Positions 38,201 through 50,353 of a stretch of DNA of 64,000 nt are shown here, piece by piece; position 1 is the stretch's first letter; each line of letters starts with the position of its first letter. The translations under genes were made by a program, and so were the position numbers. Under the pieces are notes generated by a model. It worked only from the letters and a program-made list of their open reading frames with translations. It was not told where the DNA came from and did no database searches. Origin of the DNA: Blattamonas nauphoetae. Its lineage: Eukaryota; Preaxostyla; Oxymonadida. The stretch spans positions 186,001 through 250,000 of the forward strand of contig JARBJD010000001.1 of assembly GCA_033064195.1 (NCBI GenBank), written 5' to 3'.

Positions 38201-40782
38201 CATCACCAACAGAAACAGATGAACAAACTCACATCGCCACAGATGAGACAAACCCAGAGGTTCGGTTGGTGGGTGGGGAAGGCGATAGCGATTCTGATCC
38301 TCTTCTCGGAGATGATCAGACAGTCATTGACGATCCAATGGATGGTGATTACTTTGGGCCAGGGTCTCGGCCCCCTCGAAAAGAGAAGAAGAAGAAGAAA
38401 ACGGAGTCTGATGATGACTATCTCCCTCCGGAACTCCAACCAAAGAAGTCGGGTGGATCTGATGAACCGAGTTGGTTCAGCGGTGAGGCGAAATCGAGTC
38501 GGAAGAAACGAAGAGGTCGACGAATGCGCCACACAAATTATGTCTCGTTCTCGCAAGCACTCCGCCGAGTGGGAGCGAATGCGTTTGTGAAATTGTATGT
38601 GTATGTGTTGGCGAACTGGAAAACGAACTTACACTCCGTGAACGATGCTGCGGCTTCTCTTCTGTGCTTGTGTGGTGATCCACAAGAAGAAGTCCTGTCC
38701 ACATTCTCATCCGATCTTGCGATGTCGATCTATGGCGCGAGATATCGACCAGAAGGAGAAAGAAAAGGGTCGATTGTGGACGAGAAGTACCTGAAACTGT
38801 ATGGACTTGAGGTGGTTGATATCTTCTCGGATCTCGGGAAAGCAGCGAACCTCACTGAACGCTCGCCACCGTTCTATGGAATTCTGTATCAATACGTGTA
38901 TCTGTACACGTTTGCAGCGATTCTGTCGGAATACACATCGTCGTCTGAAGCTGACAGCACTCCTTCGGCAGTGAAATTGAGTCGCTTGGTGTGGTCATCT
39001 TTTGGGAGGGATGCTCAGAAGGATCATAGCATTTTGGTCGAAGCTCTTTTCAGGATTCGTCCCAACGATTCTCGTGCTTTCCTGGTCAATGATCATCGTG
39101 GTGAGGTCCAGTTCGAGCGAAAGGAACTTAACCGTCTTGCACGTTACGCGGATTATTCCGATGAGAGTGGAGGTGGCCGGAGAGGGAGAAGGAGGCAGAA
39201 ACGTGCCGTTGACTATGAAATGGATTCGGATGAAGCTGTGGAAGCATTTCTCAAGAATGAGCGCTCACGGTTCGCTGATTGGAGTAAAAACCCTGACCAA
39301 GCTGGTGATTCAAGCAACGAGGATGATTTGAAACCGGCTGAGGAAGGGGTGAGGGAGTATTTCACGAGGAGAGATCGGAAGGTTCGCCAATTGGGAAGTG
39401 GAATACTAACTTGGAAGGAGAAGGAAAAGGAAAACAGCAGCGATTCTAGTTCGCTTGATATTGCAGAACTATTCAAAAGCACGAATGCCAACTGGACTGA
39501 AGAGATGAACAATCGATTGAAGGTTGTGATGGGACAAGTATTGGACATTGTCGAAACATTCACGCGCGAAAAGAAAAAGCAGAAACTGCTCGACGAGGAA
39601 AGCGAAGATGAACCGGATCAGGCAACAAGCGCCATCACGAAAGAGCCGGCCGAGAGAGTGGTTGACGTTGAGCAGAACGTCCAAGATGGAAGTGTCCAAC
39701 AGAACGAGATGATTGATGTGACAGCTGAGGCAGCTGCTGAAGAACCAGCGAAGGAAGTTGCTCCGCCAGTCTCAGCACAAGTCAACAAACATGTCCTCCT
39801 CTTCCCAACAAATGAGATTCCGTCGAGGGTACGGATACTGCGGGAATTGGCGAGTCAGACAAATGATTTGTTTGACAACAAATTCCTGCGACAGAAAGTC
39901 GACGAGCAGTATGGGAAGGACTTCTTCGACCAAATCACAACTTACAGAAAAATATACGGCAGGAAGCTTACTCGGACACCTCGAAGTCATGGCCCAGGAA
40001 TGCGAACGCCGTCCACTCGACGAATTGAGCGGCGAATTGGATCGGGTTCGGATGCATCGTCTGACAACGATGCATCTGATTTTGATATTCGAACACCACG
40101 TCGACCGAAACCAAAGAGGAAACCAGCAACACCAGCCAAGTCGAAAAAACCATCGAAATTCCAGCGTTGGCCAAGAGATGCTCTTGAGAGGATCCGGAAC
40201 GAGTATGAATTTCTGGAGACCATGTATGATGTCGGGTCACAACAAACTGGGATGGGCGTTTTCACATCTCTCCCAATCTACGAACAAATATTCATGTCAG
40301 TTCAGGATGACATGAAGGTTGGAGGGAAAGATATCCGGCCAATTGATATTCGAACACAGCTTGTGTTGATGGGATTGCCATTGCTTGGGGAGACTGAAAG
40401 TTATCTAAAAATCTCGCTCCCAGACCATCAGGATGACATCAAAGAACTTCAGCAAAATATTGATAAAGGATTGATTAAAGTTGGTATCGAAGAAACAACT
40501 GCTGCTGCAGATGCAATAGATCAAAGAGATGGTCAAGACAGTTTGGAAGCAGAGAAGAAAGTTAAGGCAAACCGCAGGAAAAGGAAACAGGCACTGGACT
40601 CGGCACAGAAGACACAAACAAACAAGCTCAAAACTAAAATCGAGCAACAAGTCGAGAATGGAATTGAAAGAGAGAGGACTGCACAATCACAGGACCTCTC
40701 TCCTGCTGTATCTCCACGAAGTCCTGATATGCGATCGATTCTAGGTTCTCAAGATGGAGATGAGGAACTCTTCATTTTTTAG
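35276..40782 (+). CDS. TIMELESS: TIMELESS/Tof1/Swi1 replication-fork protection protein
   Basis: Predicted 1,823-aa protein in two exons (35276-35904 and 35940-40782) with a 35-nt GTTTGT intron. Timeless with Tipin travels with the replication fork, couples helicase to polymerase and supports checkpoint signalling and cohesion. Splicing recreates the family motif around TIQILSLIRNVLFM. Further N-terminal landmarks are LFRDSHPELLW, RGNVNSRFAAQDQSIKNRY and ELYWMRTIAMGMAGERIRF. A conserved middle domain includes NWKTNLHSVNDAAASLL, and the C-terminal part has an IDIRTQLVLMGLP motif. Acidic Ser-rich linkers separate the domains. It is about 600 residues longer than human TIMELESS, mostly from these linkers. 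DSS1 is divergent, with 220 bp between the start codons. Confidence 0.88.
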
Positions 40783-40865
40783 ACAGCTGGTTTATCGATC
40801 ATTTCACGTTATTTTTTGAAGATATTCGATAGTATTGCAAGAAACCAGAACGAGGTGTTTGATTC

Positions 40866-41400
40866 TCAACCAGGTTGTTCTTTTTGAAGTTCATTAATGC
40901 CCAACGACACGATACGAGAATTTGCTTGATTTTCTGCGATGGATTCATCGAGGTGTTCAAGTTTCTGTTGTAACTGATTGATTCGTTGTGTCACATGAAG
41001 CGTGGCTTCCTCAAGTGTCATCTCTGCATTAATCCCGAGTCCAATGTCAACAAAAATACGTGATGGATCTTCAATTACTCCTTCACATAAGAATTCACAA
41101 CCAATATCAACTAAGGTTTTTACTTCCCGAGAACGATGTTGTTTCAGATGTGTGATTGTCTCCAGCAAATCTCGACTGTAGTGTGAAAAAAATGAGATGA
41201 ATTTCGACCAAAATTGCAAACAATTCCTGAATATCCTTCTGAAGTGTTTCCTTATTTCTCAAATATTTCCTATGATCAGATTGAAGATTCTTCCATAGAT
41301 TGTGGTCTAGACAAGAAAGCACAACAATATTGTGATAAAAATGAATGGAGAAACATTGATTCAAAGGATCTTCAGCAGAGGTATAACCATTTTCGAGCAT
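40866..41400 (-). CDS. UXT: UXT-like prefoldin alpha-type subunit
   Basis: Predicted 135-aa protein in three exons (41388-41400, 41222-41306, 40866-41175), with introns of 81 and 46 nt. UXT is an alpha-class prefoldin-like subunit of the R2TP/URI prefoldin-like chaperone complex. The profile is two long helices flanking a beta hairpin. The first helix contains RKYLRNKETLQKDIQEF; the hairpin reads VDIGCEFLCEGVIEDPSRIFV, close to [21 protein letters not shown] of human UXT; the last helix follows DIGLGINAEMTLEEA. Exon one holds only four codons and one base. The start is 40 bp from the divergent kelch gene and the stop is 83 bp from that of TIMELESS. Confidence 0.82.
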
Positions 41401-41440
41401 TTGAAGGGAGAAAATGTGATCGAGCCATGGGGATATTTTC

Positions 41441-43328
41441 ATGACATCTAGCCTGGCTGCTAAGTCGTTTGTCATCCTCCCAACCAAAGGGGTATCTCCA
41501 CCACAAATGGCAGGCCCGTCAATTAATGTCTATGGCGATGATTTATATGTGTTTGGAGGTGATTTAGGACAGGACTTCAACAACGAACTCTACAAATATA
41601 ATTTCAGTATGACAAAATCGTCACTTTATTTCATCATGTTGATTGATTCTCGTTACATTCCATTCAACTCCATCGATCTTCATCAACTCTTCCTTCGAAG
41701 CCTTCAACACTTGGACAAGAATCCCTGTGGCGGGTTGCATACCAGCAGCACGATCGTCTCATGAAGCCTGCATCTATGGTGATGAACTCTTCATATATGG
41801 TGGTGGTGGTGACTTCGAACTTGTATTTGGGACAATCTCAGCCTTTTCATTTGGTTTCTCTCTCAATTCCTCGTAACTTTCCAGAAACATATACCTGGAG
41901 AAGAGTTGTTCCTGCACCTGCTCAAAAGATTCCGAAGGCACGCCGAAATCATGCATCTGTCCTGCGAGGATCAAAGATGTACATTTTCGGTGGAACAGAT
42001 GGACACAACCGAATGCAAGACACATGGTTCTATGACTTTGGTTTCTTTGTTTATTATTCATGTGTTCTTAGAGACAAATCTCTGGACAGAAATCAAGGAA
42101 ACGGGAGGACAACCTCCAGCGCGAGAAATGCACTCACTCGTCGTCTATAGGAATTCTATGTACCTTTTTGGGGGACTTGGCGATGAAATTCTTGGTGATA
42201 TGTGGCAGTTTAACTTTGGTTTGAACAATTCTGTCTGTTCTCATCACACTCCACTCAGAATCGAACCAATGGTCGGAAGTATTGACTATAAAGCCGGCCA
42301 CACCTCGTTATCGTCATTCGGCTGTTGTGAATGGTCCATCGATGTTTATTTTTGGGGGACAGGACTCCATGAATCGTTTGAATGATATCCAGATGTACTG
42401 TTTCTCACTACACTCTTGGATGCCTGAAAAACAGGTCACTACTATTTCCGCCCGTACACAACATCGTTGTGTAATGTATCAGGGAGACATGTACTGCTTT
42501 GGAGGCCATGATGGAATGAGTTCTTTGAACGAGCTTGGACGATATAGCTTTGGTGTGTTCTTGACATTGTAACTCATTTCAACCTTCTCTACCACTCTCG
42601 TATCATTCATCATTTTCATCAGCGGCATCTTCAACTGTTCGAAACACATTGGGACAGGCCTTCATCGACACAAGTGATTGCCAAATATGTTCGGAAACTA
42701 AAGCGTTTCCTGTTCATAGTGCTCTTATTACCGCACGTTTTCCCGCACTCCTGCCATACCTCTCACCGAAATCTTCACAACCACAGCAACCATTCGTCCC
42801 GACAAATCCAATTCCACTCGCCAACAATGTGATTGATGCTCTTCTTGTCTACATCAAGACTGACACTCTCCCAACTGAGGGTTTGGAGACACAGGCAATT
42901 ATTTCCCTTCTTTCTTTCGCCGAAGAAACAAAGTCAATCAAACTAAAGTTATTCTGTGCTGACTACCTCTCTGAAATTGATCTCACCTCATTAGTCAATC
43001 TGGGTGAGGTGCTTGTTGCTGCCAAAAAGTTTGGACTCGTGCAACTTGAAAGGTTTTCAATGATTTTCTTACGGTCATCATCGTCTTCAATCCATCTATC
43101 TCTAGGAAAGCTCTCCAAAAATTCATATCTCTCATTCCCTATTCTCTTTCGTGCATGATTCATTTTCCTGATGATGTTCTCAAATACTATTCGGTACTGA
43201 TCGGGCGATTGATCGCGGCGGATTCGACTCTAGATGTTCGTGATGTTGGTGTTGGTGAATTATTTGAGAAGGATCAAAAGAAATTAGCAGATTTTGCCCG
43301 TGAGACTCGAAAGTTTGGCGGACTTTGA
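41441..43328 (+). CDS. Kelch-repeat propeller with C-terminal BTB-BACK-like region
   Basis: Predicted 522-aa protein in seven exons (41441-41606, 41701-41853, 41885-42040, 42072-42218, 42259-42552, 42623-43052, 43106-43328). Residues 1-370 carry about six kelch repeats, each with a Gly-Gly pair and spaced Tyr/Trp (LYVFGG, LFIYGG, MYIFGG, MYLFGG, MFIFGG, MYCFGG). A BTB domain follows (CQICSETKAFPVHSALI and SLLSFAEETKSIKLKLFCADYL), then a short helical BACK-like tail. Kelch first and BTB last is the order found in LZTR1 and related proteins, which can act as CUL3 substrate adaptors; here that is inference. Five introns fall at the same phase and at the same place in the repeats. Confidence 0.85.
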
Positions 43329-43436
43329 CGCAAATTCCACATTATCTGTTTTCTTCCATTTACTCTTTCTTTATCTTGTTTTATGTCTGATACTTTGTCG
43401 AAACATATGAAAAACTCAATAGCCTATCTGAAGTGA

Positions 43437-46057
43437 TCATTGCTCACCCATTTTCGCAGCGATTGGGATGATCATAGATTGAAGGTTTTCGACGAACTTG
43501 GCGAGGTTCACATCATCCGAGAACACTGGAAGAGAACTGGCTTCTGCATCGACAACCTGATGAGATGCTTTTGGAGTATCGCCTTGTGGTGTATTTTGAG
43601 ACTTTTGACCAAATGAGAAGAGAGATTTGAGTGGAGAAGGTGATGGGGATGGAGATGGATTAGGTTGTGGCTGCCCCAAGTTCGAGAACGGTGCAATCTT
43701 CTCCTGAGCAGACGAAGAAATTGACGGGTTCAGGTTGGAGACCAAGAAACGTGCCTGCGACGAGTTCTGATCACACACAATCACATGCGGGGTGAGTCCT
43801 CGTTCCGACAGGATGGCTTCAGCGTCTGCTGTGGGCTGTTGGAGGAGGGTCTTGAAACTTTGATATTGTGGTTGGTGGTGATATCCGAGTTCACGCCATT
43901 CACAGATCTGCTCGCCGTGGTGGATGATGATCCGGAAGAACGTGTCGAGAAGGAGGATCCTGTCTTTGGAAATGGATGACGTGTCAAGGCGGACAGGTTG
44001 GGGTTCTTCTTCAATCTTGTACGAAGTGAGACTTGGTTGGATCATGATAAGACTGTTGTCGACTGTTTCTCGTCTGAGGACAGTGCGGAAGAAGGCGGTT
44101 TCGTCGGGAGTGGCATTGAAGAGACGCAAAAAGCGAGATCGGCGGAGATAAAACATAAATTGTGGGAACATCACAAATTCGGGGAAGAACGAGACTTGGA
44201 CAGAAGAGAGCGAACTCTGGGCGGGATTTGGGTTTGGCGCGATTTTGCTCAGACGAGCGGCGAGTTTGATGAGCAGTCGGTCAATCCAACGGAGGACATC
44301 GAATGTACTTTCAGTTTCGGCCTTTGTGATGGCAATGCGGGCCACAACAACAGCAGCAGCTTCAGCGTCAAAAGATTCTGCATAAAGTTTGGTTGTGGAT
44401 GGTCCGGGAAGAACCCATCTTGAATTGAAGAAGAATAAGGCAATGATTAATTGAATGACCTCGAAAATAAGAAAAAAACAAACCGGAATTGGCAGGTTGT
44501 GACTCTTTGAAGGATTTGGCGGGTTGGAAGGCTATATCGCGTGACAATTTGGACCACGGCTGGTGCTTCGACTTGAGAAGAGTCAAATGGTTGGTTTCCC
44601 TTTCCTTTGCTCGAAAGAGCTGATTCGAAGAGGAAACAGAGAGTTGACGTTGAGTCAAATGCACCTGTGTGCCAGAGCTCAGATGGTCCAAGATAATTCT
44701 CGTCAATTTTACGGTTTTGATCACCTTGAATTGGGAGAACTTGGCCGAGGCATCGGAGGTTCTTCAGCTCTTTTGATCCATTGGCACGGACGATGCAAGT
44801 GAAGGCCATATCTAGGTCTTGTGGCTGGCAATCACCTCTATCGAAGATTTGTTGGACAGTAAGTCTGAATTGGGTTGACCCGAATGAATCACAGAGACAG
44901 GCAAGGCCTCCAGTGAGTTCAGTCAGATCTCGCATTTCGAAGAAGCCGACTTGGTCGATACAGCCCATAAAAAGATCAACTGAATGACCATTAATAGATG
45001 CACGTTTAGCGACCGAATTGTAGAAGTTGGTAGCGTCCTTGCAATACTTGAGGTTGGTCCCATCTTGGATGTTTCTGTGTTGGCGCATCTTTTCTTCTTC
45101 TTTGATTCCATTGACTTGTCCAAGACCGACTGTGCATGGGCCACTCAAGAATGTAAGGATTCTGCATGGGCTATCTTTGCAGAGAGCCTCAGCAAGACAA
45201 ACTGCGAGATGAATGGCTCCTCCTGTTGCTCTCTGCCCTCGGAAGTTAACCTCTGGTGGATTGGGGTCAACCTTCAATTTGTTGAGAATAGTCGTCAGGT
45301 TGAGAGATGCTTCACTAACAGGGCAGACAAATCGTGGTCTGTAGAATCCTGTTGCCGATGGTGGTGGTTGGTTGGTGAGACCGAGGAGGGCGGCGTATTG
45401 GGCGGTTGTGTATTCTTTCGTTCCACTGAATGCAAATGAACGGACTGAATCCGATGAGCCAAGATCATAGATGCGAACAGCTTTGCCAATGGTGATAAGA
45501 GCGATGTTGAATTCGGAGGGGAGGAGCTGAATAGTTTGTGTAATAACTTCCTTCAAGGATGCAAATTCGTGTTCAAGAACAACTGTATCAAGGACAAGGA
45601 AGAAAGTCGGCCAGCGAGGGGTCTGAGCTGGAAGGACGTACTCGACAGTTTGGTATGCCAGTTCAGGTGGTCTGTTGTCACGTGTCACTCCAGCATAACG
45701 CTCTGGAAGACGATTCTGCGTTCGGCATACTGAACAGAACCAGGCCTGCTGTTGGGTCATAATTGGGCTGAGTGAGAGATTTGTTTGATTTGGTTTAGTG
45801 TCAAAAAAAGATTGGGAAAAAATGAGGAAAAGATAACAAAAATACCATGTATAGTTGATAATTGACTTGCAGCGCTCGCACATCACTGGTTCAGACAAAA
45901 TCATTTGTTCTCGGGCGAGATGTTTTGTTGGAGTGAAAAGGATGGCGTTTGGAACACCAAGTTGAGCAGCCTCCATTTGGTCGGCGGGAATTGTTGACCA
46001 TGGCATGCGTACTCCATTGATAGATTCATTATAGGCAAATCTTCCAGGATCAAGCAT
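43437..46057 (-). CDS. SEC23: COPII inner-coat GTPase-activating protein SEC23
   Basis: Predicted 825-aa subunit of the COPII coat. It pairs with SEC24 at ER exit sites and stimulates SAR1 GTP hydrolysis. Exons are 45846-46057, 44484-45767 and 43437-44418, with introns of 78 and 65 nt in frame. The N-terminus has NGVRMPWSTIPADQMEA and LFTPTKHL; the zinc finger reads CERC ... NYTC ... WFCSVC and is completed only by removing intron one. The trunk follows (VEYVLPAQTP, FFLVLDTVV, ALITIGKAVRIYDLG), then the beta-sandwich, helical and gelsolin-like regions (DAEAAAVVVARIAI, DVLRWIDRLLIKL). Near the C-terminus is a Pro/Ser-rich insertion before the final DDVNLAKFVENL helix. The start is the first ATG compatible with the family N-terminus; a small upstream extension is possible. 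Confidence 0.92.
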
Positions 46058-46167
46058 TGTCAGAAGACAGTATTGATCGTGTGGGTCTGATCTGGATCGT
46101 ACACGCAAATATAACCACGGCGGTTAACAGAGAATTAAGTCATGAAATGAAAAACAAGGAACATAAA

Positions 46168-49100
46168 TCAGATTTTTCCTGTGGCTTGGAGAATAGTTTG
46201 GAGTGATTGTTTGGCTTTCGGATCAGACAGCCTTCCCAGTAATGCCTTCAGTTCATCAATACTTGTGATTTGTTTCGCAACTTCGTCAGCTTCCTGGAAT
46301 CTTGGAAGTTCGAGTGCGCTTGTGACGTTGTAAAGGAGTTCGCATCGTGCAATCTTATTCTGAACAAGTCGCGCGTATTTGATTGCCTCTCTTGGCTGCC
46401 CGTGCTTCATCAGCCTTTCAACGAATGCTTCCATCGATACGGGACACTTTCGACCATCTCCAGCAATCTTCTCGATTCCTTTGAAATGGTTCGTCTTGAC
46501 AAATGCGTCAAGTTTGATCCAGGTGGCTCGGCGAGGTGATACCCCAAAATCTTTGATGAGTTTCTCGGCATTGGCATCCTCCCCGCGGCAGAAGAGTTCG
46601 AAGAGGAAGTCACGGAGGGACATGTCGATGTATCCTGAAGAAAAAGAGACAAGACCGGGAAATGAAATAACAGGACGAGGGAAACCGTTTGGTCCGACAA
46701 CTCCTGTTTCGTGAGCTACAGTGATTCCTGTTGGGTGGAAGGGGAGTTTCTTGGGTTGTCTCCCGTCGGCTGGGTTCAGGATTCCCAGCTCGACTGTTGC
46801 CCTTTCTTGTTCGGTGAGGAGTTTTGTGTGTTGCTTCAACTGAGCAGCGGTGAACTGGGCAGAAGGCACTTTCTGGTTGAACAATTTCTGACAGCTCTGG
46901 AAGACTTCCATCCGCGATTCGAGCGATTGTTCTTCGTACGCACAGAGAGCCATATGGCGGTAAGACTCGTTCTCGTTGAAACGATGCTGAACCATCTTAT
47001 ACAGCTCAAGCTCATTCAGCCCCATTCTCCGGGTGAGCGAGAGGAAGAGCTGGACAGCACGCTGATCGACGAGGATGAGGTTGACAAAGTTGATAATGCG
47101 GTCGTCGTCGGGGTTCCAGTTTTTGAGAGTGTGGAGGGGAGGGCGGACCTTGTAGATGCAGCGGTACACTGTGGTGAAGGCGAGAGATGACGAAATTGAG
47201 AAAAAGACAGACTGAGAAGGAGGTCTTTGTGGTCGGCAGCCTTTTTGATGGCTTTCCTCTCCTCGTGGATGGACAGGAGTGTTTTGATCTGGCGAGTTGG
47301 ATCTGTCTCATAATCGAGGAGCTGAAGATGAAGAGATGAAAGGTGAATATGTCAAACCATCGAGGCTAGCTCCACTTCTCCTCGTTCTGCAACTTCCTTA
47401 GCAATGCGCGCGTAGCTGATTCCTTCACATTGACTGAATTTGGATACAATCTGTTCCACGAGAACTTGTGAATCTGGTTTGTGTTCCTGGGAGACGAGAG
47501 TCTTGGCCCAGTGAAGGAGAACAGTGTCGTTAGGAAGGTGAAGGAAGGAGGAAATGCGAGAAGCAAGAAGGTAGAGATGGCGTCCACAAAGACGATGAAT
47601 GAGAGTGGGTGTTGTGAGGACAGTGAGTCTGAAGACGATGGTGATGATGAGAAGGCAAAGGCAGACTGGCTAAGTGTGGCAGGAATGCCAACACTTTTGT
47701 CACGAAGAGCGTTGACCACTCGGAATCGCATTGAATGCTGGATGATGGCATCTGATCGATTTTTGGCGTGTGAATGTTGTCGGTTTGAATCATCCTCATT
47801 GAGAAATGATAATCCAAATGACGCTGCTTTGAGAAGTGTAATTTGGTCTTTTGCATCGAACATGTACTGCGCAGTGTTTAATAATGTTCCTACAGCTTGA
47901 TCCATGTGAGGTCTGCAGAGTTGGATGAGTTGATAGACTGAAGGAACATGTTGAAGGTATTGATAATAGGCCTGCTTCAACATAGCAGCAGGGTGAGAAC
48001 TTCCGATCCCAAACACATCATTAACGCATTCTAATCGTGTGAAGAAGAAATGGAATTGAGTGACGAGAATAGACGGAGTGAAGGCACAAACGAGGGAGTG
48101 GTGATAAAAACACAGAAAAACTTGATGTGTAGATGCGGCATCCGTCGTTTTCACTGGCCAGTTGCACGGGGCAATCATAGTGAAATCTGATTGAGTGGAT
48201 TGGAGTGAAAAGTACGAAAATCGTGAGGAATCAAACAATATAAATGTAAAATGAACAAAAAACATACTCTTTTCGGTGTTTGTCGAGCGTAATGAAAATG
48301 ATGGTATCTTCCTCTTCCATTGTTTCAGCGACGATTTCTCGGAAGGTGAGGAGAACTCCTTCATTTCCACACCATTTCATTTGAACAAGGAGGTGATTTT
48401 GCTGAGTTTCAACGAGGGACTGTTCGTTGTGATTGTCAAGATTGATAAATCGCTGAATCAGATGAGTGAAAGTGATAATCATTGATACCAGCTTCCCTTT
48501 TTCATAGCATAAAGCCATCCACTTAGCATTCGCCGACAAAGACATTTGTACAACAGGTCCCATAGATTGGATGTCCTACAGAGGTAAGATGAAAGGATGG
48601 GATACTGTTCGAAACGCATCTTCTTGACCAACCTGAATAATCTCTCCAATATCCGTCACAAGCCAAATATCAGTTCCAGAATCCGAATGTCGCACCTTGC
48701 TAGCTTGTATGTGAGTTGGTGGTGATGATAATCCTGTCTTTGCTCGAAAATCAAGCGCACGACTTTCTCGAACGTTTGAGAGTTCATACATCTCGTATGT
48801 ATCGGAAATAACATATGCCGATCTGTTAAAGACAGTAGCCGCGACAATTGGCTGGAAAAATGAAGAGAAAGTCATCGATACTTGTCGAAGGTCAAAAGTC
48901 TTGAGTATGTTGAGAAGGACATCATAAAGTTCGATCCTTCCGTCCCTATGTGTATACAGAGATATGGACATGAGAAAGAAGTGAAATAAGATACCCAAAG
49001 ATGACAACAAGTTCCTCGTCCATTGTCCATCCCATGTGAATTAGATTAGTCCATGTCCTTGTTTCTTTCTTCGCAAGAAATTGTCCATAAGCTGTGTAGA

Positions 49101-49299
49101 CATGAAGAAATGTTCTGTCTTGTCCAAGCATGATAATACGACTCGGATCTTTCACAACTGCGAGAGCACCCCCGCACGGGGTAGAATGAATGTTAAATTC
49201 GTTCAATGAATCATAATCCCATTCAAGTTCTCTCTGAAGTCGCTCCTCGCGGAATCGTTGCTTCCCGACGAGAAATGTCTGCTGGAGGATTCGCTCCAT
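46168..49299 (-). CDS. VPS16: HOPS/CORVET tethering subunit VPS16
   Basis: Predicted 901-aa core subunit of the HOPS and CORVET complexes that tether endosomes and vacuoles or lysosomes before SNARE fusion. Nine exons are joined by eight introns of 30-91 nt, every phase consistent, ending with 46168-47168. The N-terminal beta-propeller begins in the family style (WDYDSLNEFNIHSTPCGGALAVVKDPSR) and continues through WTMDEELVVIFGDGRIELYD and VQMSLSANAKWMALCY. The alpha-solenoid starts near PHMDQAVGTLL and includes LLKAASFGLSFL, LCGRHLYLLASRISSFL, ISYARIAKEVAERGEVELA and FGVSPRRATWIKLDAF. It ends with the repeats typical of the VPS16 C-terminal domain, which binds VPS33. The length is close to human VPS16 (839). 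The ATG is 29 bp from that of the divergent CENP-K-like gene. Confidence 0.91.
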
Positions 49300-49328
49300 T
49301 TTCACTGTGGTTAGATCTACTCAAACTG

Positions 49329-50179
49329 ATGGCAAATTGGGATATTGTTCAAAATGAAAAACTCAATAGTCAAGAGCTGCGTGAATTGAATGAAACAACC
49401 CAAAAGCTTCAAGAAGAACTCCATTCTTTGTCAGGACAACGCACATCTTCTCAACAGACTATCCTTCGGGAGACCCTTCAAGCTCTTGAAGCACAAAATG
49501 CTATGATGACTGAATATATTCACCACCAGAAACAAGAACTTCAACTTGCCAAGGACAAGCTCTCTAGGTCTGTGACTTTCAAATCCAAACAACATTTTTT
49601 ATCTCATGTTTGCAGGCTAGATCAGAATAGAATTGAGTTTGATGAACTAAACAGAGCTCTTAAAGATGAATTGAAAAAAGATCAACCAATCCAGCCGTAT
49701 GGGCACTTTTCCACACAAATCTATCACTTCTTCTTCAAGAAATCAAGATCCAGACTCTCTTAAGCAGAAACTCGAAATAACTCGATCATCAAATGAAGTT
49801 CTCTATGATGAATTGCATACAATTCTGGACCATCCATGTTTTGAACGAGAACAAACAAAAAAAGTTTGTTTTGTCTTGTGATAACATCTTTTTGTTATTC
49901 TTCTTCAGGGAAACCAGATCGAGTATCAAAAGTTGTCTAAAATTGTAGATGTATTTCACCACTTTTTCTTATTTGATTCAGCAATTGGTGGAAAAGACAT
50001 TGAACACTCCCACCGATCCATGGGTTCGAGTTACTGAAGAAATGAATCATGATCATCTTCTTCTCCTCCAAGATGCAAGTATTATCGTTGGTTATCCGGA
50101 CATTCGAACGTACATTCGCTTGGAAAATTTCATTGACAGTACAACTATACCCACACCGAAAAGACTCGCTCCGACCTGA
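49329..50179 (+). CDS. CENP-K-like inner kinetochore coiled-coil protein
   Basis: Predicted 225-aa protein in five exons (49329-49567, 49616-49696, 49740-49863, 49909-49944, 49982-50179), with introns of 37-48 nt that join in frame. Residues about 15-150 are a nearly continuous coiled coil. The C-terminal 60 residues run LVEKTLNTPTDPWVRV, then LLLLQDASIIVGYPD, then IRTYIRLENF. This follows the order of the human CENP-K tail as I recall it: L-L-DTPHDPYV, then YIELLLRYGIALRHPED, then IRLEAFH. CENP-K belongs to the CENP-H/I/K part of the constitutive centromere network. The length (human 269) also fits. Coiled-coil similarity alone is weak, so the call rests on the C-terminal block. Confidence 0.55.
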
Positions 50180-50353
50180 TGAAAGCAATTGAAAGTGCTT
50201 GATTTTTCTTCTTTCGAAAAGAATAATGGATAAGACTTCTCATTATCATGATTTTGTTTCTTTTCATCGTTTCTCTTCATTTGACTATTTCTTTAAACTT
50301 GTCTGCAAAATGACAAACTATTGTGAGACTTAAACCATCCTCTCCTCACCATT

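Noticed and set aside
47481-47900. Plus-strand acidic open frame within VPS16
   Set aside because: It is antisense to VPS16 exons whose minus-strand translation matches the family across correctly phased introns.
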